Assembly (NCBI RefSeq): GCF_021369635.1
Contig: NZ_JAJNBZ010000033.1
Span: forward strand, 1-63,010
Source of the DNA: Paenibacillus profundus
GTDB taxonomy: Bacteria > Bacillota > Bacilli > Paenibacillales > Paenibacillaceae
Length of the DNA: 63,010 bases
Reading direction: 5' to 3'
The notes beneath the pieces are model-generated. The model had not been told where the DNA came from. It was given only the letters and a program-made list of their open reading frames with translations, and did not search any database. Shown here in pieces: positions 8,735-17,426 of this stretch. A program made the position numbers and the translations under genes. Position 1 is the stretch's first letter. Each line of letters starts with the position of its first letter.

Positions 8735-8847
8735 ATTAGGGCTTAACAAAGTTGTACGTCGGATCATCCTGATCGAGATAATAAACGTTTTCCAAAATGT
8801 ACAAACCATCGTCTATCCCGCATCTGGCATTCTATATATTTATTGCT

Positions 8848-8893
8848 AGAAGCTGCAATTGACCGTATATGGTTCAATTTGCAGCTTCTTTGT
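8848..8893. terminator. Bidirectional terminator hairpin
   Basis: AGAAGCTGCAA at 8848 pairs with TTGCAGCTTCT ending at 8889, extended inward by TTGAAC-type pairs, with T residues after the stem. It lies between the convergent SufR-like gene and the unknown gene at 8905. It overlaps the frame in which that unknown protein would continue if its frameshift were repaired (stop at 8874). Confidence 0.65.
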
Positions 8894-8904
8894 ATGCAAT
8901 ATAA

Positions 8905-9369
8905 TCATTCAGAACTTTCGCAGGTACTAAGCGATGTCGCTGGACTTCGTGAATGAGCAGCCGAGCTCCAGGGCGGCTTTGTTCGTTTAGGCAGATAATA
9001 TACTCTCTGCAGCTTATAATCTATTCCTTTAGCGACAATATAAAATGTATTGTTGAATGCAACATGTTCAAGACAAAACGCAATGCCTTCATTATATCCA
9101 CGCGAGAGTTGGGAAATCGATTTACGCTCTTCCTCCGTTGCCAATCGAATCGTATCTATTTTAAACAATGATACGGGACATGAAATAAAGGATACTTCGA
9201 TGAATTCGATTTCGATATCATGGTAATAACAAAAATTGAAATCGAAACTTCCCGCTAAAACAAGTTTCCAGCCGCTATCAAATTGATAAATATAAAAATC
9301 GTTAATGTTGGTTTTTATCATTTCCGCTTGGAGCTTCAATAATTTTTCTCTGCATCGGGTCTCCAACAC
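8905..9369 (-). CDS. Hypothetical protein, probably frameshifted near its C-terminus
   Basis: 154 aa as it stands; I do not recognise the family. Start is a GTG at 9369 with a G-rich site 5 nt upstream. The body is rich in aromatic residues (FYIYQFDSGWKLVLAG, FDFNFCYYHDIEIEF), consistent with a small alpha/beta fold. After RVYY the reading frame turns into a Ser/Pro/Thr-rich tail (KPPWSSAAHSRS). In the neighbouring frame the same DNA reads GARLLIHEVQRHRLVPAKVL and ends ...AYKEAAN at 8874, which looks like real protein. A one-base change near 8990-9005 would join the two. Either a recent mutation or a sequence error. Confidence 0.55.
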   Translation of the reverse strand: MLETRCREKLLKLQAEMIKTNINDFYIYQFDSGWKLVLAGSFDFNFCYYHDIEIEFIEVSFISCPVSLFKIDTIRLATEEERKSISQLSRGYNEGIAFCLEHVAFNNTFYIVAKGIDYKLQRVYYLPKRTKPPWSSAAHSRSPATSLSTCESSE

Positions 9370-9405
9370 TCATTCCCCCCCTATCATGTTGCGACTCAGA
9401 CTGCT

Positions 9406-11439
9406 TTAAGAAGAAACGCTCCATTTACTCGCTAAATAAATGAGTGCCGCAGCTTCCTGACGTGTCATCATCTTCTTTGAGCGATAATCCACTGCTCCAT
9501 CAGGAGAAATGGAAACCTCTGGTCCGTAATATTGCTTGCCTGCAATGAACTTCACCGCGCTTTCTGCCCATGGCTCTGTATCACCGACAATGGCGCCTTC
9601 TGACGGCTTGGCGCCAAAGCCCGACATCACTCTCGACATGATCGCGGCCGCCTCTTGCCGGACAATCGGCCGATTCGGTTCGAACAACCGCTCGCTTGTT
9701 CCCTTGATAAAGTTATATTCCAAGGCCGTTTGGATTTTTCCGGCTTCCGGCATATCGTGAGTATCTTCGAATATTAATGGAGCTTTTGACGCAGGGATGC
9801 CTGTCCAGTTTATCAGCTGCACTACAAATTCCGCACGCGTTAGCGGTTCGTTCGGACCGAATGTTCCATCCGGCTTGCTCCCAACAATGCCGAGCTGATG
9901 CAAGCCTTCAATGTATTCCGCGTAAGGATGATTGTCGGGGACATCTTGAAACCGCTCGGGCTGAGGGAGCTTTTCTACCCAACTTACCCGATTCGTTTTG
10001 GAAAACATATATCCGATCGTGCCATCCGGGTTTTCTTTAAAAGCGACCTGGCTTCCATTCTCGTCTTCGAACAGAAGGGGATCCACCTGCCGAACGACTT
10101 GCTTGCCTGTAAGATTTTCCAGCTCCAGCCTTCCGTCTGCAGCGGCATGTATACGGGTAAGCACGTAGCTCACTCGCAGATCGCGATACACGCCTTCAAA
10201 GCGTCTCAGCTGTTCTTTTGTTGGAGTCAGGTATTTTTTTGGCGCTGGTTCTGGCTTGGGATAGTAACGGTCCATAAAGGCTTTGAATATTTTTTCCTGC
10301 AGCTTCCCCGATTTATTGTAAACGATAAACGCGCCTACATTTTGTTCCGGCAACAGCCACATCCAGGAGGAAAAACCACCCGGAGCCGCCCCACTTTTGC
10401 CAATGACATTCTGTCCGTTATAGTAATCCTGATAAGCGTATTCGAATCCGTAAGCCATATTTGGCACTTTGGGGTGAATTCCCATGTGCACTTTACTCAT
10501 TTCTTTGACCGTTTCTTCCTTCAAGATCCGGTTGCCATCCAACTTCCCCTGATTTAAGAAGGCAATCATGAACTTGGCCATGTCACTGCCCGTAGTCAGC
10601 ATGCCTCCATGAGGCATATCGTTCGGAGCAAAATGGTAGATTGGAGAGGTTTTGTTATGTTCATTATAGCCGGCAGCCAATTTCTCGCGAAGCTCGGGCG
10701 TCATCAAAAAGCCGCTGTTATTCATTCCTAACGGTTTAAATATGTTCTCGTTTACGTATTGGTTAAATGGCAAGCCCGACATGTTCTGAACGATATATCC
10801 CTGCAGCATAGAGGCAATATTATCGTATTTGAACACATCACCTGGTTTTCGAATAACGGTAGGCATCCATTCTTTCACATACTCCTTAAGCGGATACACT
10901 TTGGACAAGTCATATGAAATGGAGTCGCCCTGTGGAGGGTCAACGATATCAAATCCCGTCGTATGTGTTAATAAATGCTCCACTGTAACGGGGAAGTCCG
11001 TATTATTTTTGATCTTGATATCCCCCATATACTCCTGAACATCATGATTCACATCAATTTCACCTTGCTCTACAAGCTGCATGACGGCGGTTGCAGTAAA
11101 GACTTTGGAAACCGATGCAATGCGGAACACCGTCTTTTCCGGGTCAGCCGGCGTTTTCTTGTCTACATCCGCATAACCGTATCCTTTCTGCAACAGCACC
11201 TTTCCATCTTTGACCACCACAAAGACGGCTCCTGGAATCCCCATGTCTTTAACGTCCTGCCGTTCAAAAAACTCGTCGGCAAACGCCTCGACCTCCTTAG
11301 AGCTTACAGGACCCAACGACTTGTTCGCGTATGAACCCGCTTCTGCCGAAGAGGCATAAACCGAAGGCACGGCTGATGAGACCATTAACAGACTGGCAAG
11401 TATGATCACTGCCTTTTTTCGTATACGAGAATGAATCAT
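9406..11439 (-). CDS. SLH-anchored serine hydrolase of the beta-lactamase/PBP4* family
   Basis: 677 aa, exported. A signal peptide (RIRKKAVIILASLLMV...VYASS) is followed by a class-C beta-lactamase-like domain: the SxxK nucleophile is S109-V-S-K112 in FRIASVSK, with a second YxN-like motif in FKYDNIAS. The C-terminal third carries SLH repeats (ERFQDVPDNHPYAEYIEGL, FGPNEPLTRAEFVVQL, later QEAAAIM and RQEAAALIY) that bind pyruvylated cell-wall polymer. So the enzyme sits in the envelope, probably acting on peptidoglycan peptides or small esters rather than as a resistance enzyme. ATG 11439 has GGAGGG 8 nt upstream. It is divergent from the two-component system, which may control it. Confidence 0.9.
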   Translation of the reverse strand: MIHSRIRKKAVIILASLLMVSSAVPSVYASSAEAGSYANKSLGPVSSKEVEAFADEFFERQDVKDMGIPGAVFVVVKDGKVLLQKGYGYADVDKKTPADPEKTVFRIASVSKVFTATAVMQLVEQGEIDVNHDVQEYMGDIKIKNNTDFPVTVEHLLTHTTGFDIVDPPQGDSISYDLSKVYPLKEYVKEWMPTVIRKPGDVFKYDNIASMLQGYIVQNMSGLPFNQYVNENIFKPLGMNNSGFLMTPELREKLAAGYNEHNKTSPIYHFAPNDMPHGGMLTTGSDMAKFMIAFLNQGKLDGNRILKEETVKEMSKVHMGIHPKVPNMAYGFEYAYQDYYNGQNVIGKSGAAPGGFSSWMWLLPEQNVGAFIVYNKSGKLQEKIFKAFMDRYYPKPEPAPKKYLTPTKEQLRRFEGVYRDLRVSYVLTRIHAAADGRLELENLTGKQVVRQVDPLLFEDENGSQVAFKENPDGTIGYMFSKTNRVSWVEKLPQPERFQDVPDNHPYAEYIEGLHQLGIVGSKPDGTFGPNEPLTRAEFVVQLINWTGIPASKAPLIFEDTHDMPEAGKIQTALEYNFIKGTSERLFEPNRPIVRQEAAAIMSRVMSGFGAKPSEGAIVGDTEPWAESAVKFIAGKQYYGPEVSISPDGAVDYRSKKMMTRQEAAALIYLASKWSVSS

Positions 11440-11527
11440 GATCATTTCCCCTCCGTTACCATATGTTTATTCTTGAGTCAGATAACGTTATTGTACAGAG
11501 CGAATCTGTCCCCTCACTTTCACTTTT

Positions 11528-11557
11528 CTTACATTAATCTTACATTCATTCTTACAT
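11528..11557 (+). promoter_or_regulatory. Direct repeats, probable response-regulator box
   Basis: Three copies of CTTACAT begin at 11528, 11539 and 11551, spaced 11 and 12 bp. That is the helical spacing expected for tandem binding of OmpR/PhoB-type regulators. They lie between the SLH hydrolase and the regulator gene that starts at 11615. A related pair (CTTTCAT, CTTACAA, 11 bp apart) is at 16131-16148 before the hydrolase gene ending at 13797. Confidence 0.5.
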
Positions 11558-11614
11558 AGAGGAGATTGCTGGACTAGCTTGAATTACATAATGACAGATA
11601 AGGAGGGACAACTC

Positions 11615-12331
11615 ATGGGCAAAACGATCCTCATCGCTGATGATGAACCGGAAATTGTAGCATTGCTAAGACTATTTTTAGAAGTAGAAGGATATTCAGT
11701 GGTCGAAGCGAGCAATGGTAAAGAGGCTTTAGCGTATATACAAAACATTAGCATCGATCTGGCTGTCATAGATATCATGATGCCTGAGCTCGACGGTTAT
11801 CAATTGATAAAGTTAATTCGAAAAGAATATAAGCTGCCCATTATCATTTTATCTGCCAAAAATCAGGAAACGGATAAAATTCTAGGTCTCGGTATCGGGG
11901 CAGATGATTTTATATCTAAACCGTTTAGTTCCATGGAGGTGCTCGCCCGCGTACAGGCTCAGCTGCGAAGAACCTACGAGTTCAATGAGGCAGATCCCGT
12001 TGCACTCGATTCACAGACATGTGTAGGCGACATGGCACTCGACCACCATTCGTGTATGTTGTATAAGCGAGGACAGCCAATCTCGCTTAGTTCCATAGAA
12101 TATAAGCTGTTAAAGCTTTTCATGGATGCTCCCGGACGCATCTACACTAAGAAACAGATTTTTGAGAAGGCATGGTCGGATCAATATTTTGCTGATGACA
12201 ACACCATTATGGTTCAAATCAGCAGACTTCGGGACAAAATTGAGGATCAACCGAGAAATCCTATGTATATCAAAACGATTCGTGGACTGGGATACCGATT
12301 CGCGAAAAAGGATGAACTCGATGAGAACTAA
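11615..12331 (+). CDS. OmpR/PhoB-family response regulator
   Basis: 238 aa. The receiver domain has the acidic pair DDEPE at residues 9-13, phospho-acceptor D53 in VIDIMMPELDG, and K in FISKPFS. The C-terminal winged helix (SLSSIEYKLLKLFMDAPGRIYTKKQIFEKAW, then RGLGYRF) binds DNA. Start at 11615 has AAGGAGGG 7 nt upstream; an upstream in-frame ATG at 11579 lacks one. The histidine kinase gene overlaps its 3' end by 11 bp. Three CTTACAT direct repeats lie upstream, suggesting autoregulation and control of the divergent SLH hydrolase. The signal is unknown; envelope stress would fit the neighbourhood. Confidence 0.92.
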   Translation: MGKTILIADDEPEIVALLRLFLEVEGYSVVEASNGKEALAYIQNISIDLAVIDIMMPELDGYQLIKLIRKEYKLPIIILSAKNQETDKILGLGIGADDFISKPFSSMEVLARVQAQLRRTYEFNEADPVALDSQTCVGDMALDHHSCMLYKRGQPISLSSIEYKLLKLFMDAPGRIYTKKQIFEKAWSDQYFADDNTIMVQISRLRDKIEDQPRNPMYIKTIRGLGYRFAKKDELDEN

Positions 12332-13721
12332 AAAAAAGTTATCGAGCACCCTCATCAAAAATTATGTTTTCTTTTCTTTCACTGTAGGAATCATCGTATT
12401 CATACTACTGGTCGTAGCTAATTATCGTCTGATTCACGAGTTTGGAGGTACTGCATTTTCGAAATTGAAAGCAAGTGAGGTTGTACGCCAAAATTATGTT
12501 GAAATGCCTTCCGAAGGGATTGAATTGCTGAAAGGATGGGTAGAAATTCTCGATGATCATCTACAAATTGTTTATATCAAAGGAAAAAAACTAGATCATT
12601 CCTCTTCCTATTCGGAAAAGGAATTAAACCGCTTATTTTACGATCAAGAAGAGCGCTTATATCATGCTACCCTAGCACCCTTTGAGACGGAAGACGGTCG
12701 AACATTCTACTGTCTTGTTAAAATCCCCAAAGAATATGTTTCGCGCAACTTTACGATAACAAGCGGTTCTGAAGGCCATAATGCAATTTTTTGGAAGTTA
12801 ATGATGCAGTCGTTCATTCTCTTTCTCATTTTATATGGCATCAATGTGTATATCTACAGCCGATGGACAGCAGCCAAAATAACCAACCCGCTGCGTTACA
12901 TTGCGGAGGGCATCAAACATGTATCCAACGGTCATTATTACAAAAGGCTTGATTTTAGAGCAAACTATGAATTACAACAAATCCAGAAACATTTCAACGC
13001 TATGGCTGAAAAGCTGGAGAAAACCGAAAGAGAGAAGAAACAATTGGAGGAAAGTAAGCAGCGCATGCTGGTCGATATCTCCCATGATCTGAAAACGCCA
13101 ATCACCACGATCCAAGGCTACGTTGAAGCATTGCAGAGGGGACTTATCCAGGATGAAGCGAAGAGACAAAGCACGCTCGATCTCATTTACACGAAAGCGA
13201 AACTAGTTACGGCATTAATTGAAGATGTATTCGAACTGTCCAAGCTTGAAAGCCCTGATTACCCATTTTCAACAGACTTATTAGATATCGCAGAATTTAT
13301 CCGTGAAATTGCGGTGGAATTCTATGTTCCATTCGAGGAGAAACAGTTCAACTTTCAGTTTGATATTCCCGCACATGAAATAACCGTTCCTTTTAACTAT
13401 AAACTGTTATATCGTGCTGTTTCCAACATCCTGTCCAACGCTTTAACCTATAATTCACAGGGGACTGAAGTTCTCCTAAAGTTGCTCGATGACCCCAAAC
13501 ATGTCCATATTCATATCATCGACGATGGAATTGGGATTTCTGATACCTACAAAGAAAAAGTATTTGATGCTTTTGTTAGAGGAGATCAGTCGAGAAAAAG
13601 CGACGGGGGTACGGGTCTTGGATTGACCATCTCTAAAAATATCATTGAGAAACATGGCGGTCAGATTCGTTTAGACACAAGCCAAGGAAACACCATGTTC
13701 CAGATCACGTTGCCTAAGTGA
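12321..13721 (+). CDS. Sensor histidine kinase
   Basis: 466 aa, inner-membrane. TM1 is at about residues 15-34 and TM2 about 163-181, with an extracellular sensor of about 125 residues between them. HAMP follows, then a charged coiled-coil (EKTEREKKQLEESK), then HisKA with H255 in DISHDLKTPITT. The HATPase region shows N box (SNILSNALTYN), DDGIGI and GGTGLGL. All catalytic motifs are intact. Start at 12321 overlaps the response regulator by 11 bp; an alternative ATG is 9 bp upstream. It forms a two-gene operon ending in a clear terminator. Confidence 0.92.
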   Translation: MRTKKKLSSTLIKNYVFFSFTVGIIVFILLVVANYRLIHEFGGTAFSKLKASEVVRQNYVEMPSEGIELLKGWVEILDDHLQIVYIKGKKLDHSSSYSEKELNRLFYDQEERLYHATLAPFETEDGRTFYCLVKIPKEYVSRNFTITSGSEGHNAIFWKLMMQSFILFLILYGINVYIYSRWTAAKITNPLRYIAEGIKHVSNGHYYKRLDFRANYELQQIQKHFNAMAEKLEKTEREKKQLEESKQRMLVDISHDLKTPITTIQGYVEALQRGLIQDEAKRQSTLDLIYTKAKLVTALIEDVFELSKLESPDYPFSTDLLDIAEFIREIAVEFYVPFEEKQFNFQFDIPAHEITVPFNYKLLYRAVSNILSNALTYNSQGTEVLLKLLDDPKHVHIHIIDDGIGISDTYKEKVFDAFVRGDQSRKSDGGTGLGLTISKNIIEKHGGQIRLDTSQGNTMFQITLPK

Positions 13722-13731
13722 TTCAAAACTG

Positions 13732-13772
13732 AAAGGCTGCTGACATGTTGCATAAGCCAGCAGCCTTTTTTT
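13732..13772 (+). terminator. Intrinsic terminator of the two-component operon
   Basis: AAGGCTGCTG and CAGCAGCCTT form the stem, loop about 16 nt, followed by seven T residues. It lies 10 bp after the kinase stop and before the convergent hydrolase gene. Confidence 0.85.
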
Positions 13773-13796
13773 GTTGTTGCATGTGCATGTTACATG

Positions 13797-16043
13797 CTAT
13801 TTTCTGATTCCGATGTTGTTGATTAAGACGGTGCCTTTCTCTGTTTTGTCGAATTCAAACCCTACCGTCCGTACTTGCTGTGGATTAAAGCGAGGGTTAA
13901 CCTGTTTAAAGTCATTGAACTGAAAACTAAAGTTTTGAAATACAGGTTCTTTCGTTTGCCCGAAATTTGCAAATGGCCTTTTTAGCAATTTCCCTTCTAT
14001 GCTAGGTAATAATTTTGAAATATGACTTAGCGGAAGACTTGCTTGGTTGCCGTTCTTGTCTTCGACTTTTACAGTTAAATCGATCAAACCTTCTTCATAC
14101 GACATGTTTTTTCTCTCACTATAATCCGCCATCGAGAATACAACTGAACTATTGTCTCCGACATCCAAGCCTTCATCAGGCATGACGACAGAATAGGAAG
14201 CAGCCTTGGATTGTTTGCTGCGATCCCATCCTAAACGAACGGCGCTGTGCTGATCCTCTCCAAATTTCATTTTAACCTTTTCTTCCTTCCATTCCTGCAA
14301 ATTCTCTCCAATGAGCCTGCCTCCGGGAATCGTCGTGCTCTGTAAATCAATATCCTCATTGAATGAAGCGATTAAAGTGGTCTGTGAATCATCATAGTTG
14401 CTGATATACATCGTATCGGGAAGCCATTCCTTGGCGTAACCAATATCTTTGAATACTTCTGTGTACTCATGCTTATTCTTCAGCGTCGCATCCAGAAAGG
14501 AAGAAATGAATACCTTCGCTATCGTTTCTTGCTCGTCTCGGGCCATAAGCTGCTTCAGGTTAAACAGTTGATTCGCCGTTCCTAAGCCGTCGCCTCTGCT
14601 CCACACGCGATTGAACTGGCCGTGATTGGCCCCATAGATATATACGGAAGCTTTCATGAAGTCTTCCTTATCGGTAAAGCTTATCCGATTATATTGGCTC
14701 GAACCGCGGAAGGTATTGACATCCATATCCTGAGCTCCATGTAAAGCTAAATAATTCACATTTTGAAGAGGCATCAGTTTTCCGGAAGGGCGATATTGTT
14801 GGTCTGTGCCTGCAATCGATATAAGGGAACGGATATGAAAGTTATAATCAAATTTGATATTTCCATTATCCGGGTGCGTGCTTAGTTTATTGAAAGCAGC
14901 TGCAATCGTAATCGCTTCTGCACCTCTGGAATGACCGATAAGCGCAATTTGGCCCATATCCACTTTTTGATAGAACGGGTTGCTACTGCTGCTATTCCAT
15001 TCCTTCCAAGCCTTAATATGCTCGAGCATTAATAGCCCTCTTGCTGGATTTTCCTTCTCTAAAGCACTGACCACGAACATATCATCGTAGGGAGATACAT
15101 TTAAAAAGTTCTCATCGATGGAAACAAAGATATAGCCGCGACTTGCAAGAAGTTCACCTAGATAATCGTAGCCTGGATCAGAATAATCTGTCATCATATG
15201 ATTCCCATGCGCGATAATCACCAATGGAAATGGACCTTCTCCTTCTGGATACCAGACCAATCCGTTCACAGGCATCGCATCTGGCCCCAAGCCTACAGTC
15301 TTCGTTCTCAAGGAGGACCATTTCTCCACGTAAGCTGACCCATCCACCGTTTTCGTCGTGAGAGAATCGCTTCGATTGAACTCTTTGCGATAGCTGTTTT
15401 CACTGCCGTACGTTAACGTTTTGACTGGATAAGGACCTTCCTCCGCGGGGTTGTTAAGAACATGATTTGTGTAACGCGCTGATGTTTTCAACTCTTGCAA
15501 AGTCACTCCACGGATTCCCTCATCGCCATCATTGACAACCCAGTACCCGCCTATCCCGATAGCCACAGTTGTCGTAACGGATAATACGACAGCTGTCAGC
15601 TTCTTCGATCGTTTCGCATGCTTGTAGCTGCCCGTCACAAGCTTATACAGGATAGCGCCCCATAGGGAGAGAATAGCGATGACCAAGAGGACAAAGATGC
15701 TCGAAACTTCCATCGGCCCCATAAAACAAATGAATAATAAGATAAAGGAACTGAAGAACAACCAGAGATAACGGCTTGGAATTTGCTTAATCCCATGTAC
15801 GATGATCGCAAGCAATCCGCTTATGATCAAGACAACGACGATGGATATAACCGTACCTACAGCAAATTCAATAAATCCACGCGCCCCCAATAAATAGTTC
15901 GCTTGCATGATGACAAGAATCAAGGTTGCTGCAGCTAAGACGAAGGATGCTCCCTTCCATCCCGCAGATAAGGGTTTTATATGTTTACGATTCACTTTTA
16001 ATTTGCGGATGATATGATTGGCTCTCTCTTTGATCGTCTCCAT
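13797..16043 (-). CDS. Membrane-anchored alpha/beta hydrolase, long form
   Basis: 748 aa. After a basic cytoplasmic start there are about five membrane helices up to residue 180 (WKGASFVLAAATLILVIMQ, FIEFAVGTVISIVVVLIISG, WLFFSSFILLFICFMGPME and others). The extracytoplasmic domain has an oxyanion segment LVIIAHGNHMM and the nucleophile elbow GHSRG in IALIGHSRGAEA; a His-rich ANHGQFN segment may hold the catalytic His. The last 200 residues are beta-rich and unassigned. It resembles PAF-acetylhydrolase/chlorophyllase-type lipases. ATG 16043 has AGGAGG 8 nt upstream; an upstream in-frame ATG at 16094 has none. It is divergent from the MerR gene that neighbours two related hydrolases. Substrate unknown. 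Confidence 0.82.
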   Translation of the reverse strand: METIKERANHIIRKLKVNRKHIKPLSAGWKGASFVLAAATLILVIMQANYLLGARGFIEFAVGTVISIVVVLIISGLLAIIVHGIKQIPSRYLWLFFSSFILLFICFMGPMEVSSIFVLLVIAILSLWGAILYKLVTGSYKHAKRSKKLTAVVLSVTTTVAIGIGGYWVVNDGDEGIRGVTLQELKTSARYTNHVLNNPAEEGPYPVKTLTYGSENSYRKEFNRSDSLTTKTVDGSAYVEKWSSLRTKTVGLGPDAMPVNGLVWYPEGEGPFPLVIIAHGNHMMTDYSDPGYDYLGELLASRGYIFVSIDENFLNVSPYDDMFVVSALEKENPARGLLMLEHIKAWKEWNSSSSNPFYQKVDMGQIALIGHSRGAEAITIAAAFNKLSTHPDNGNIKFDYNFHIRSLISIAGTDQQYRPSGKLMPLQNVNYLALHGAQDMDVNTFRGSSQYNRISFTDKEDFMKASVYIYGANHGQFNRVWSRGDGLGTANQLFNLKQLMARDEQETIAKVFISSFLDATLKNKHEYTEVFKDIGYAKEWLPDTMYISNYDDSQTTLIASFNEDIDLQSTTIPGGRLIGENLQEWKEEKVKMKFGEDQHSAVRLGWDRSKQSKAASYSVVMPDEGLDVGDNSSVVFSMADYSERKNMSYEEGLIDLTVKVEDKNGNQASLPLSHISKLLPSIEGKLLKRPFANFGQTKEPVFQNFSFQFNDFKQVNPRFNPQQVRTVGFEFDKTEKGTVLINNIGIRK

Positions 16044-16130
16044 TTCCGAATCCTCCTGTTGACATGTATAGTTAACTTCCCAACTAAAGTTCATGTTACA
16101 GGATTTCTCTTTCTCTTCACTTTCACTATT

Positions 16131-16148
16131 CTTTCATTAATCTTACAA
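16131..16148 (-). promoter_or_regulatory. Possible second response-regulator box
   Basis: CTTTCAT at 16131 and CTTACAA at 16142 repeat the 11-bp spacing and sequence of the box at 11528-11557, also preceded by CACTTTCAC as there. It sits about 90 bp upstream of the hydrolase start at 16043. The two-component system may therefore also control this hydrolase. Inferred from similarity only. Confidence 0.35.
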
Positions 16149-16304
16149 ATTACGGCTGCTTGACACACCTTAAAGAGGCATTTCATCTTGTCCTGTTACC
16201 CATACGAGAGTTGATCAATAGCGAATACTCTCGCTTGCCCTGTAACGATCCCCACCCAACAGAAAAAAATAAAACAATACGCTGCCTTGATTAAAACAGT
16301 ATGA

Positions 16305-16335
16305 TTGATTCTCCAGCTACAGGAGGTGGTATAAT
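16305..16335 (+). promoter_or_regulatory. MerR-type promoter of the MerR gene
   Basis: -35 TTGATT (16305-16310) and -10 TATAAT (16330-16335) are separated by 19 bp, the overlong spacer typical of MerR-activated promoters. The spacer holds CTCCAGCTACAGGAG, an inverted repeat. Two more promoters of the same design lie before the hydrolase genes at 18928-18958 and 20847-20877, so this looks like autoregulation by the product of the gene at 16357. Confidence 0.8.
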
Positions 16336-16356
16336 TCGAACAGGAGGTGTAATGCT

Positions 16357-17358
16357 TTGCATTCAAAGAGCAAGATTGACAACAAGATACAGCATGTTTC
16401 TGATTCCACAACACAAGACGGAACCTATTCGATTGGGGAAGCAGCTAAAATGATCGGATCCACCGTAAAAACCGTCCGTTACTACGATGAAATCGGATTA
16501 GTAAAGCCCACAAGCTATACCGAGGGAGGGCATCGATTATACACGACGGAAGATATATGGCGCTTAGAGCTGATTACAACCCTGCGTTATCTAGATTTTG
16601 GAATTGATGAAATAAGCAAGATGATATCTGGAGAAATACCGGTTGCCAAAGCGCTCGACTGGCAGATCGAATCCTTAGAGACACAGGTTAGTACGCTTAT
16701 GAATATGATATCGATTTTTCGTCAAGCGAAGGAACACGAAGGGGATTCGTTGCGTTATATCTATGATCTGGTAAACACACGGGTAATAAATCCCGAAAAA
16801 CGAAATCAATTCATAACAGAAAAAGTGGAAAAATCCAAATTTTTAGATGGCATTTCTGAAGAATGGAGAGGTTCACTTTTTTATTTCTTTAACAAATATA
16901 TTATCAATCAAGTAAAAGTATCGGCTAAACAAACCGTCGCTTGGAATGAATTGCAGGAGCTCGTAAACGATTCTCAGTTTTTATCGGATCTTAGGCACGA
17001 TGAGTTTCTTTTTTTTAACATGGTGCATCAGCCTCGATTCGATGCTGCCACCTGGGTCAAGAAGCTTGAGGACATCCATATCCGACTAGATACTGCATTG
17101 AAGCAGAAATGTTCTGCCGATAGTCCTTTCGTACAGACCATTGTCGAGGATACTGCCATGCTGTATGCGAACTCAGATCAGTCTATCAACAAAGAAGAGT
17201 TTTTTCGCTACTTTGCCGAATATGCACAAAATCCCAGAACAGAACGGATCGAACGTTTCAATACGCTATGTTCCATCTTAAGCCCTAAATTCCGCTCATT
17301 TTCTAAAGGAAACACTTTACTGCTACAAGGAATACAGTGGAAGCTCGAACATATGTAA
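16357..17358 (+). CDS. MerR-family regulator with a large effector domain
   Basis: 333 aa. A 20-residue leader is followed by the MerR winged helix (YSIGEAAKMIGSTVKTVRYYDEIGL, GGHRLYTTEDIWRLELI) and the dimer helix (ALDWQIESLETQVSTLMNMI). The remaining 200 residues are helical and would sense the signal; I recognise no named domain. Start is TTG at 16357 with AGGAGGTG 7 nt upstream. It lies behind a 19-bp-spacer promoter that it probably controls itself. It is convergent with the hydrolase at 17427. A remnant of a second copy is at 19044-19214, so the regulator-hydrolase pair was duplicated. The ligand may be lipid- or antibiotic-like; this is a guess. Confidence 0.88.
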   Translation: MHSKSKIDNKIQHVSDSTTQDGTYSIGEAAKMIGSTVKTVRYYDEIGLVKPTSYTEGGHRLYTTEDIWRLELITTLRYLDFGIDEISKMISGEIPVAKALDWQIESLETQVSTLMNMISIFRQAKEHEGDSLRYIYDLVNTRVINPEKRNQFITEKVEKSKFLDGISEEWRGSLFYFFNKYIINQVKVSAKQTVAWNELQELVNDSQFLSDLRHDEFLFFNMVHQPRFDAATWVKKLEDIHIRLDTALKQKCSADSPFVQTIVEDTAMLYANSDQSINKEEFFRYFAEYAQNPRTERIERFNTLCSILSPKFRSFSKGNTLLLQGIQWKLEHM

Positions 17359-17377
17359 ACAGCAATACCGAACAGCC

Positions 17378-17394
17378 GAGGGCTAGCCGCCCTC
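17378..17394. terminator. Short convergent hairpin
   Basis: GAGGGC and GCCCTC with a 5-nt loop, between the convergent MerR and hydrolase genes. There is no clear T run on either side, so terminator function is uncertain. Confidence 0.4.
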
Positions 17395-17426
17395 AACTAT
17401 TCGTATATAAATTCAGAAATTCGGTC

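Noticed and set aside
9406..11439. Beta-lactamase resistance gene
   Set aside because: The fold is beta-lactamase-like, but SLH repeats and overall length point to a wall-anchored PBP4*/esterase-type hydrolase; resistance cannot be inferred.
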